From positions 1-38,236 of the forward strand of contig JAPYWV010000008.1 of the NCBI GenBank assembly GCA_028276165.1: DNA of 38,236 nt. Reading direction: 5' to 3'. Shown here one piece after another: positions 8,165 through 14,266 of this stretch. The notes below the pieces were generated by a model that worked only from the letters and a program-made list of their open reading frames with translations, ran no database searches and was not told the DNA's origin. This stretch comes from Acidilobaceae archaeon (GTDB lineage: Archaea > Thermoproteota > Thermoprotei_A > Sulfolobales > Acidilobaceae). The position numbers were made by a program, and so were the translations under genes. Within the stretch, counting starts at the first letter, position 1, and every line of letters begins with the position of its first letter.

Positions 8165-8437
8165 ACCCGACAGCAGGACAGCTAGTAGAGTATATAAAGT
8201 AACCCCCATGATGACGTCCATAGCTATCAACGTTAAACCCAAGCACCTACAACCAAAACCCCTTGAGGCTAGCTGACATCGAGGTTACCTGGAGCCTACC
8301 ACATCCAGTGGGAGGGTTGGGAGCACTAAGCTTCACTCTAGGGAGCTCATGATACCAATGGAGGTTATGGGGGTTACTATAACTTAAACTCACCCATCAT
8401 AGTCGTTCAATAAGCCTCAAGGAGCACGCTAAACAAG
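8165..8437. other. Intergenic stretch without a convincing gene
   Basis: About 270 nt between the SNase gene and the coiled-coil gene. A good TATA-like TATATAAAG at 8191-8199 points right, followed by a 22-codon ATG ORF (8208-8276) and an ATGATGA/CTGA pair. None of these is strong enough to call a gene. The rest shows no ORF or strong hairpin. Confidence 0.4.
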
Positions 8438-8446
8438 TTTATAAAG
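8438..8446 (+). promoter_or_regulatory. TATA box that selects a leaderless start
   Basis: TTTATAAAG is only 5 nt upstream of the first in-frame GTG (8451) but about 27-30 nt upstream of the second (8472). Normal archaeal spacing therefore favours a leaderless message beginning at 8472. Confidence 0.5.
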
Positions 8447-8471
8447 CTTTGTGACCAGTAGAGGTATAACG

Positions 8472-9125
8472 GTGGATGGGAAGTCTGAGGAGGATAACTG
8501 GATGGTGACATGGGAAGACCTGCTAGTTTCATTCGTATCCCAGGCTCCATGGGCTCTGGTTATACTCATCGTAGTTATAGTTATGCATGTGAGGTTAAGA
8601 GATGAGCTAAACGGAAGGATTGAAAGACTAGAGAGGGAGCTGGATCAAAGAATTGACAAGTTGGGAGGGGAGCTAGATGGGAGGATTAATGGGCTAGAGA
8701 GGGAGCTAGATGGGAGGATTAGTAGGCTGGAGAGGAGGATTGATTCTCTTGAGAGGCTCCTACTAGGCATTGCGGCCATCCTGGTATCCAAGGGTCTCCT
8801 GACTAGGGAGGAGTTCGAGTTCGTAAGATCCATATCTGAGATACCGGGGCCTAAGAGCAAGTACTACACAGAGGCTGACGCTGAGGAGCTTAGGAGGCTT
8901 TGGAGTAAGGATATAGATGATTATACTGAGGAAGATGTGGAGAAGATACTGGAGATAGCGTTGAAGATTAGAGCTGAGGGGGTGGAGACGGGTAGAAGGG
9001 ATTTAATAGACGCGTACTACATGATAGGAGCGTTCGCAGAGCTCATGAAGGTATACTTGTTAGTCAAAAGGATGAAGGCTAGGAAGGCGCAAAAGGAAAC
9101 CAGCACACAACCCCCCAATCCTTAA
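8472..9125 (+). CDS. Membrane-anchored coiled-coil protein with hendecad repeats
   Basis: Not recognised as a named family. After a short N-terminus comes one transmembrane helix (WALVILIVVIVMHV). Next is a coiled coil of four 11-residue repeats, RIERLERELDQ, RIDKLGGELDG, RINGLERELDG and RISRLERRIDS, then a second hydrophobic stretch (LLLGIAAILVSKG). The C-terminal half is helical and charged. Eleven-residue periodicity predicts a nearly straight or right-handed coiled coil, as in some hyperthermophile surface stalks. The GTG at 8472 is chosen from TATA spacing; 8451 is the alternative. It is probably a homo-oligomeric membrane scaffold or sensor. No neighbour explains its role. Confidence 0.7.
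   Translation: MDGKSEEDNWMVTWEDLLVSFVSQAPWALVILIVVIVMHVRLRDELNGRIERLERELDQRIDKLGGELDGRINGLERELDGRISRLERRIDSLERLLLGIAAILVSKGLLTREEFEFVRSISEIPGPKSKYYTEADAEELRRLWSKDIDDYTEEDVEKILEIALKIRAEGVETGRRDLIDAYYMIGAFAELMKVYLLVKRMKARKAQKETSTQPPNP
8616..8747 (+). repeat. Four tandem 33-bp coding repeats
   Basis: Units at 8616-8648, 8649-8681, 8682-8714 and 8715-8747, each encoding one 11-residue coiled-coil unit starting Arg-Ile. Units 2-4 are the most similar at DNA level, for example the shared GAGCTAGATGGGAGGATTA, which suggests recent unit duplication. Confidence 0.75.
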
Positions 9126-9228
9126 AGGCGATGAGCCTTGAGATCCTATGGCTCTCGGCCTCCTCCCAGGGTGCATATCTAAGCTCTAGGGCCTTGAATA
9201 CTACAGTTGTTTTTAACGGTGGAATGAT

Positions 9229-9741
9229 CTAGCTCTTAGCTCTTCTAGCTTTAAGCTGCTGGTACACCGTGTACGCTAAGGCTAGTGCTAGTGATGTGGT
9301 TGTAGATGCTAGTAGTATTGTTCTCACTGTTTGCTCGGGCTGAGCGTACTGGAATACGTTTAGAGCACCGTTAACCCTTGGGGCTTCGCAGCCTTCAATA
9401 GGCCTCATCTTAGCCTGTATACTGTAGAAGCCTGGGTGTGGTGTCTTGAACGTGTATACCTCCCTGAGGGGGCTATCGAGGGCCTCGACATCGAGCCTGT
9501 AGATTATGCTACCACTACCCTTAGAGTAGACTATCAAGCTTAGCCTATTGCATAGGGGGACGAACAAGCTCATATTGACGTAGCCCTCAAGAAGCCATAA
9601 GCTCATCTCACTATCCGTGTCTACTGTGAGAGGCATCGAACCGCGGGCGACAAAGACACTATTGTCCCTAGAGTAGACTGTAGCCCACGATACCAGGAAG
9701 AACAATGATATTGCTAGTAGGAGGTATGAGAGGGGCCTCAA
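9229..9741 (-). CDS. Secreted/membrane protein of unknown function with N- and C-terminal hydrophobic segments
   Basis: 170 aa. An N-terminal signal or anchor (residues about 4-22) is followed by an extracellular beta-type domain of about 110 residues with two Cys (around CNRLS and EGCEAP) and a C-terminal transmembrane helix (TILLASTTTSLALALAYTVY) ending in basic residues. TTG start, 3 nt after the stop of the 513-aa surface protein upstream, so the two are surely cotranscribed and may form a cell-surface pair. No family recognised. Confidence 0.65.
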   Translation of the reverse strand: MRPLSYLLLAISLFFLVSWATVYSRDNSVFVARGSMPLTVDTDSEMSLWLLEGYVNMSLFVPLCNRLSLIVYSKGSGSIIYRLDVEALDSPLREVYTFKTPHPGFYSIQAKMRPIEGCEAPRVNGALNVFQYAQPEQTVRTILLASTTTSLALALAYTVYQQLKARRAKS

Positions 9742-9744
9742 AAG

Positions 9745-11286
9745 CTACCGCCTCACAGTCCTAAGGTATAATGCTATGAGAGACATAGCTATGATGAGGG
9801 TCGCTGCTACCAGCACTACCTCAAGTGAGAGTATAGAACCCCTAGGAGGCTGTGCAGGCGTAGCTAGGGGAGGAGGCGTAGGCGTAACAATAGCCTGCAC
9901 AGGGGTACCAGGAGGCTGTGGAGGCTGTATCGTAGTAGGAGTTCGAACAATAACAGTGGGGGGAGCTGTAGCAGTAGGAGTAGTAGCATTAACCTGGGTT
10001 ATAGCCTGTGTAACCCCAACACCAACAGTAGTAGCATTAGCAGGGCTAGTAGCAACCCCAACCACACCAGTAGGCTGAACACTAGTAACCTCAGTGCTAG
10101 TATCATAAGCCGTTGTAACAACAGGAGGAGCCACATACTTGAGAGACCTTAAAATCCACGCTTGGGGACCACATCCTGCTCCTGGTAGAGGGTTGTACCA
10201 ACTTAGAGGTATTATGTATGATAGTACATCTGAAGTGGCGATATTATCGTTAAACCTATACGCTACACCGGTTTTAACGTCATAGACGTAGTTCACGTAT
10301 ATGTGTATGACATTTCGAGTCATAGGGCCTTTAGGGCCTATGATCCTCTTAAAGCCTAGTGATTCATAGAATCTCTCTGACATATTATACTCTGCATCCA
10401 CCCATCTACGTATAAATTCATGGTCATAGGTAGTAAACATAATTCTAGCTGTAAGTGTATCCTCAAGCCTTATAGTGATCCCGACAATCTCCTTGAAGTA
10501 ACGCTCCATATTCTCCCATATCCTTCTTAGAATTTCATGTTCATGCCAAGCGCTCACATCCGATTTTAGGGTTGCGTTTACCCTATCTATAGGCGGTTTT
10601 ACATCGAAAACCTTGTAGACAGCCATATCCGATAACACAACATTAGACCCCTCGTAAACCTCCCATGGTAGTAGGAAGAATGGCCAAACACCAGCATAGG
10701 AGCCCTTATAAACCATACTCCTATCCCTAGCAGAAACCCTAACAAACTCCTCAACAAAAGGAGACCTGTAGAGGACATTAGAGAGGTTCCTGGTATGAAC
10801 AATACTAAAACCAAACCTCAAAACAACATCATAGTAAACACCGTCAAAACCAACAACATGGAAGGAGAGGTTATAGTGAAACGTGTAACCCGCCTTTTCA
10901 AGCCTACTATAGAAGAGGTCCTCCAGGTAGGAAGCTACAAGAGCGGGGTCTTTAACAGCATTCCTATTCCTATTAAACCTTATAATCTCGTCACCCCACT
11001 TATCAACTATACTCTTGTAGAGCTCAGTATCATAATACTTGGCTAGGAGCATAGCAGAGGGAGGACCGCTACGATAAAGCCCATAGTAATCATACATATT
11101 ATACCTGTTAATAAGTGTTAGCAAAGGGCACTCGTACTCAACGTATAAGCCGACTAAACCATAGGGATCCCTCACATTACTAGAAACATTGCCGGGAACA
11201 CCATTAAATATAACGAGTAGAGCTAGTAGGATGAGCGTGATAGCAAAAGCAAACCTGGCCCCCAACATAGACCACCACACACCCAT
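9745..11286 (-). CDS. Large secreted surface protein with Thr/Pro-rich stalk and C-terminal anchor
   Basis: 513 aa, not recognised. A signal peptide (about residues 8-30) precedes a roughly 360-residue Tyr/Trp-rich ectodomain with NxS/T sequons. A linker of about 80 residues rich in Thr, Pro, Val and Ala follows (about 395-478, with runs such as PPQPPGTPV and TPTPPPLATP), then a transmembrane helix (LEVVLVAATLIIAMSLIALYL) and basic RTVRR. This is the architecture of an archaeal surface protein whose heavily O-glycosylatable stalk spans the S-layer. The ATG at 11286 is preceded by TATA-like AT-rich sequence at 11308-11327, giving a leaderless or nearly leaderless message. Confidence 0.7.
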   Translation of the reverse strand: MGVWWSMLGARFAFAITLILLALLVIFNGVPGNVSSNVRDPYGLVGLYVEYECPLLTLINRYNMYDYYGLYRSGPPSAMLLAKYYDTELYKSIVDKWGDEIIRFNRNRNAVKDPALVASYLEDLFYSRLEKAGYTFHYNLSFHVVGFDGVYYDVVLRFGFSIVHTRNLSNVLYRSPFVEEFVRVSARDRSMVYKGSYAGVWPFFLLPWEVYEGSNVVLSDMAVYKVFDVKPPIDRVNATLKSDVSAWHEHEILRRIWENMERYFKEIVGITIRLEDTLTARIMFTTYDHEFIRRWVDAEYNMSERFYESLGFKRIIGPKGPMTRNVIHIYVNYVYDVKTGVAYRFNDNIATSDVLSYIIPLSWYNPLPGAGCGPQAWILRSLKYVAPPVVTTAYDTSTEVTSVQPTGVVGVATSPANATTVGVGVTQAITQVNATTPTATAPPTVIVRTPTTIQPPQPPGTPVQAIVTPTPPPLATPAQPPRGSILSLEVVLVAATLIIAMSLIALYLRTVRR

Positions 11287-11307
11287 GGAAGAAAGAATTA
11301 TGGAGAG

Positions 11308-11327
11308 GGAGTTTAAAACGCTTATTT
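11308..11327 (-). promoter_or_regulatory. AT-rich promoter of the two-gene surface-protein operon
   Basis: Minus strand shows GTTAAATAAGCG followed by GTTTTAAAC. The downstream element is about 25 nt from the ATG at 11286. It overlaps the stop of the preceding small secreted-protein gene. Confidence 0.4.
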
Positions 11328-11724
11328 AACACGCTCCTGGAGAAGCAGCAATCCTAGCCTCAGCCCTAGCGTATCCGACTTGTTCACCGCCTATGTAAGC
11401 CTCTCCTACAGTTACTGTTGTAGCTCTATGAAACACTACGGCAGGCGGTGTTGAAACGCTAATGCTCCCTGATGCTGGGGAACTTATGAAGCCCCCACCG
11501 GCACCCCAAACATTGAATATCCACCCGGTGAAACAGCCGAACTCATCCAGCTCGGCATCACCACGAACATAAGCCCAAACATACACATAGTTACCGCTAG
11601 CTGAAGCGTAATTCGATAAGGGTATATAGCCTGAGGCGAGAGCTACGAGGGACCCCAGGGTCAACGCTAACACAGATACCGCTACAACCGATATACTCTT
11701 CTTTTTAGGGAAGCCCAAAACCAC
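11326..11724 (-). CDS. Small secreted protein, unknown; start codons lie in a perfect inverted repeat
   Basis: 132 aa. The N-terminus has a basic PKKK patch then a hydrophobic helix (ISVVAVSVLALTLGSLVALASG), a good signal peptide or type-IV-pilin-like anchor. The mature part is Gly/Ala/Ser/aromatic-rich and beta-like, with one internal Cys (FGCFTG) and a C-terminal Cys as last residue (SPGAC), which could form a disulfide. GTG start; TATA-like ATTATAC on the minus strand (11752-11758) is about 28-34 nt upstream, so the message is leaderless. The first 11 codons and the promoter loop are duplicated in inverted orientation just upstream. It could be a pilin-like or S-layer-associated peptide; no homology is recognised. 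Confidence 0.6.
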   Translation of the reverse strand: MVLGFPKKKSISVVAVSVLALTLGSLVALASGYIPLSNYASASGNYVYVWAYVRGDAELDEFGCFTGWIFNVWGAGGGFISSPASGSISVSTPPAVVFHRATTVTVGEAYIGGEQVGYARAEARIAASPGAC

Positions 11725-11796
11725 ACATATAGTGAGCCCCCAGAGAGGTGGGTATAATGGGTGTGGTTTTGGGCTTCCCTAAAAAGAAGAGTATAT
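11691..11796. repeat. Perfect 36-bp inverted repeat around a 34-bp promoter-like loop
   Basis: Arms 11691-11726 and 11761-11796 are exact reverse complements over 36 bp; the bases just outside do not pair. The loop 11727-11760 holds a TATA-like element for the minus-strand gene (11752-11758) and a weaker ATATAG near the other edge for the plus strand. The right arm carries a second copy of the GTG and first 11 codons of the small secreted protein, reading rightward into a short 29-codon ORF that stops before the ABC ATPase gene end. Confidence 0.9.
11759..11777 (+). repeat. Left copy of a 19-bp inverted repeat flanking the ABC gene pair
   Basis: GGGTGTGGTTTTGGGCTTC reads rightward here. A copy with one mismatch reads leftward at 13346-13364, so the 1.57 kb ABC cassette lies between inverted copies. 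Confidence 0.55.
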
Positions 11797-11868
11797 ACTT
11801 TTATCTATGCCAGAGTACTTATAGTATTTCTGTTGCCCGTGTGTGCTTGTGATTGCTTGTATGTGTTT

Positions 11869-12519
11869 TTACTCTATCTTTTTGATCTCCACTATTTTCC
11901 CTAGCTCCATTTTTACTATCGTTTTCACCTGTTTTTCTAGTTTTTCTGGTATTATGTGTGTTGCTACTAGTACTGTGGTTCCTTTTTCTGCTTTCTCGCT
12001 TATCATGTCTACTATTGTTTCTCTTGATTTCATGTCTAGTGCTTGGAATGGCTCGTCTAGCATTATGACCTCTGGTTTTCCTGTGAATGCTAGTAGTAGT
12101 AGGCATTTTCTCCTCATCCCCGTACTGTACGCCCCGTATGGTCTCTCCCAGTACGTGTCTACTCCTAGGGCTTCTGCTACCCCTAGGATCTCCTGCCATG
12201 GTGTTCTCGTTATCCTTGCTGTAGCTCTGGCTATGTCTATGCATGGTAGCCATACTGGTAGGCTAACCCTGTCTAGGAGTGCTCTAACCCTAGGGGCTAG
12301 CTTGGAGGAGTCCCTCCACGGGTCCAGGCCTAGGACCCTAGCGTAGCCTGAGCTAGGCCTCTCAGCACCAGCTAGTATTGATAATAGTGTGCTCTTACCA
12401 CTACCATTAGGGCCTACGATTACGTGAACTCCAGGACCTTCAATTGATAGATCTACATCGTCGAGAGCGACATTAGGCCAGTAAACCTTCCTAATACGCT
12501 TAGCAACGATAACCTCCAA
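11869..12519 (-). CDS. ABC transporter ATP-binding protein
   Basis: Single nucleotide-binding domain powering the divergent permease. Walker A GPNGSGKST, a degenerate signature YSTGMRRK in place of LSGGQ, Walker B VIMLDEP and H-loop VATH are visible; length and layout fit ABC-2 type exporter ATPases. I start at the TTG at 12519 (giving EVIVAKRIRKVYWP...), not the TTG at 12540, because family members begin at this strand and the TATA box at 12555-12562 is only about 17 nt from 12540 but 38 nt from 12519. The substrate is unknown; proximity to small secreted proteins makes peptide or protein export one option. Confidence 0.88.
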   Translation of the reverse strand: MEVIVAKRIRKVYWPNVALDDVDLSIEGPGVHVIVGPNGSGKSTLLSILAGAERPSSGYARVLGLDPWRDSSKLAPRVRALLDRVSLPVWLPCIDIARATARITRTPWQEILGVAEALGVDTYWERPYGAYSTGMRRKCLLLLAFTGKPEVIMLDEPFQALDMKSRETIVDMISEKAEKGTTVLVATHIIPEKLEKQVKTIVKMELGKIVEIKKIE

Positions 12520-12554
12520 GCTAGAAGCCCTAGGGTTCAAACTACAAGGGAACC

Positions 12555-12562
12555 TTTATAAA
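12555..12562. promoter_or_regulatory. Palindromic TATA box shared by divergent ABC genes
   Basis: TTTATAAA reads the same on both strands and is the only clear TATA element in the intergenic gap between the ATPase and permease genes. It would fire the ATPase leftward and the permease rightward, keeping both subunits matched. Confidence 0.5.
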
Positions 12563-12578
12563 CCTGCTGGTTAAACCC

Positions 12579-13334
12579 GTGTGTGGAGCTGAGACCGCCT
12601 TGAGCCTTAGAATTGCAGGGGTATACTTAGGAGACCCAGTGGTGCTCCTGCTATCAGCGATACTAGCAGGCCTCATAGTATTCCTGATAGCGAGTAAAAC
12701 GTTCATTCACTATGCCTATGGAACCCTACCTAGAGGGGAGGAGTTCCGCCTCACAACGGGGTTTAGCGATCCTGATCTAGCATTCCTAGCGAATATGAGG
12801 GTGGTAAATAGCATTATGGAGTCGTTCCTACTACTAGGAGCTGTGACAGCCATAGCAGGATCGTACATGGTGGGGATGGGGAGGGATCAGGGTTACACGG
12901 CACTCTCAACACTAGTAGGGCTGGGTAGGAGAGCTTACATAAGAGCTTTAACACTATACCCGCTAACACTATACCAGGCGGCAACAGTACCGGGATCAAT
13001 GGTGGCACTAGCGCTAATAGACCCAAACTTGATAAGATACTGGAAGCTGGTGGTAGCAACAACGCTCATAGCACTAGCCGTAGTACAAGTACAGCTGACA
13101 ATAGCCATACTAGCAACATACATCCTAGCAAACACGTACAGAGGTATAATAGCGACAATAGCCACACTACTACTCATAACAACAGCTGGAATCCACAACA
13201 ACATAGCGAGAATAATACAAGAAAAACAGACAATGAACGAAATCCTAACAACAACAATAGCATTGACAATAGCGACAACATTAGCACTATCAATAGCGTA
13301 CACCATAATAGAAACAAGGATGACGGTAAGGTAG
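12579..13334 (+). CDS. ABC transporter permease-like polytopic membrane protein
   Basis: 251 aa with about six hydrophobic segments: residues about 20-40, 85-105, 125-150, 158-180, 188-203 and 220-242. The order of segments, the charged loop after the first (GTLPRGEEFRLTTGF) and the divergent partner ATPase point to an ABC-2 type permease, although no family signature is decisive. Start GTG 12579 is listed; TTG at 12600 is equally possible because transcription from the TATA box at 12555-12562 should begin near 12585. The 3' third is very rich in ACA/ATA codons, unlike the ribosomal genes, which hints at a different origin. Confidence 0.7.
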   Translation: MCGAETALSLRIAGVYLGDPVVLLLSAILAGLIVFLIASKTFIHYAYGTLPRGEEFRLTTGFSDPDLAFLANMRVVNSIMESFLLLGAVTAIAGSYMVGMGRDQGYTALSTLVGLGRRAYIRALTLYPLTLYQAATVPGSMVALALIDPNLIRYWKLVVATTLIALAVVQVQLTIAILATYILANTYRGIIATIATLLLITTAGIHNNIARIIQEKQTMNEILTTTIALTIATTLALSIAYTIIETRMTVR

Positions 13335-13595
13335 ACTTATATCAAGAAGCTCAAAACCACACCCACTTCACTTAGGAGCCCACTACGGGTATGTGGGACA
13401 CCCATACCATGTGGAAGCCTTGTTGAGATTACCACCTCTTTCAGTACAACCCTCAATTACATGGCCATCGCATAACCGTGTGAGAGAAGCATTAGAGAGT
13501 GTTCCGAGGATAACACAGCCTACTACAAGCACGCGACCACATACATGCAGATCTGCTAGCTGTGCTAGAGCTCTTGTAAGGATCCAAGGCCGGTG
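13335..13595. other. Intergenic stretch with a partial copy of the secreted-protein gene start
   Basis: Holds the right-hand 19-bp repeat copy (13346-13364) on the minus strand, where GTG-GTT-TTG is followed by a stop after seven codons. A 74-codon plus-strand ORF runs into the antisense of the tRNA and is not credible. Nothing else seen. Confidence 0.5.
13346..13364 (-). repeat. Right copy of the 19-bp inverted repeat
   Basis: On the minus strand GGGTGTGGTTTTGAGCTTC, 18 of 19 identical to 11759-11777. Downstream similarity to the secreted-protein gene breaks down after GCTTC. Confidence 0.55.
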
Positions 13596-13673
<78 letters not shown>

Positions 13674-13710
13674 TCCCCCGGGAGCCCGTCTAGACTGTAG
13701 TAGAGGTGGG

Positions 13711-13720
13711 GCTTATATAC
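13711..13720 (-). promoter_or_regulatory. TATA box of tRNA-Arg
   Basis: Minus strand GTATATAAGC. Transcription would start near 13688, leaving a leader of about 15 nt to be removed by RNase P. Confidence 0.6.
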
Positions 13721-13913
13721 ATCCATTCACTCCTCGACCGCAACCCTCATTGCCGGAACTATAGTGTTCACCGAAGCGAGGGTGGTACCATGGGTTTTAA
13801 CATAATTCTTGTAAGGCTAGCCCATCCAGGGTTGCCAGGTGGAGAGCTTCTACCACGATGTTGGCCTGATAGGTGGAGGTATCGCTTTAAAGGCTTGAGG
13901 TGTCAGCAGGCAT

Positions 13914-13990
13914 GAGCCGGTGGTTTGGTGGCTAGGGGTTGTAGATCCCACGGCTTGGAGAGCCCGTCGGGCCTTCCACGTACGCAAAGG
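13914..13990 (+). ncRNA. Candidate structured small RNA (two adjacent hairpins)
   Basis: GC-rich patch in an otherwise gene-free stretch. Hairpin 1: AGCCGGTGG (13915-13923) pairs with CCACGGCT (13948-13955), 8 bp with one bulged G. Hairpin 2 follows without a gap: TGGAGAGCCC (13956-13965), loop GTC, GGGCCTTCCA (13969-13978), 8 of 10 paired. A TATA-like GCTTTAAAGG at 13884-13893 would place transcription start at about 13914, exactly at hairpin 1. It could be a guide RNA or another small RNA; I see no clear C/D boxes, and no ACA box at the right distance. The 3' end is a guess. Confidence 0.35.
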
Positions 13991-13992
13991 CC

Positions 13993-14261
13993 CTATTGCC
14001 CTCTCAACAGTGTCTCCAGCTCCCTATCGCATGGAAGAAGGTTGTACCCCTAATGGTGGGGTTACCTAGTAGTTCTCCTCTAAGCTCCTCGCTCCCAACT
14101 ATTGTTTCCAGTGTCTCCTCAAGCTGGTTTACGTCCCCAATCCTAGCTTTAGCTGTGTTCTCCACAATGAATACCCCGCGTTCCGTGATTACAACATAGT
14201 CTGCATGCCTCCCGGTTACCCCGTGCTTTTCATACAATGGATCCAGCTCTACCCTCCTCAA
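13993..14261 (-). pseudogene. Small PD-(D/E)XK-like nuclease partner of the AAA ATPase, probably frameshifted near its end
   Basis: Uninterrupted frame gives 85 aa ending at 14004. The core HADYVVITERGVFIVENTAKA followed by DVNQLEETLE resembles the beta-hairpin and helix of small archaeal PD-(D/E)XK proteins, with Asp and Glu in place but Lys replaced (E-N-T). The last 13 residues of that frame look unnatural. One extra base in the run of four C at 14047-14050 would instead continue as YNLLPCDRELETLLRGQ and stop at 13993, with codon use typical of this genome. TTG start 6 nt after the ATPase stop implies coupled translation. Whether the shift is real mutation or sequencing error is open. Confidence 0.5.
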
Positions 14262-14266
14262 CCCAC

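Noticed and set aside
8191-8276. Box C/D-like sRNA (ATGATGA at 8208, CTGA at 8273) or 22-codon peptide behind a good TATA box
   Set aside because: TATA spacing puts transcription start near 8220, downstream of the C box and of the ATG; no D'/C' pair is visible.
8349-8361. 12-mer TGATACCAATGG shared with 20208-20219
   Set aside because: Shared 12-mers are expected by chance in a window this long; no extension of the match.
9776-10078. 100-codon Val/Gly/Thr ORF on the plus strand
   Set aside because: It is the antisense of the Thr/Pro-rich stalk of the 513-aa protein; repetitive composition keeps the frame open.
11763-11852. 29-codon plus-strand ORF starting with the duplicated GTG
   Set aside because: Only the first 11 codons come from the duplication; the rest is short and hydrophobic/Cys-rich by chance. 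Treated as part of the inverted repeat, not as a gene.
11819-12253. 144-codon minus-strand ORF rich in Arg, His, Ser and Thr
   Set aside because: Shadow frame of the ABC ATPase gene, which has all Walker and H-loop motifs.
13790-13915. 41-codon ATG ORF (within a longer 69-codon frame) right of tRNA-Arg
   Set aside because: No family resemblance, no fitting promoter, and its end overlaps the TATA-like element of the candidate RNA.
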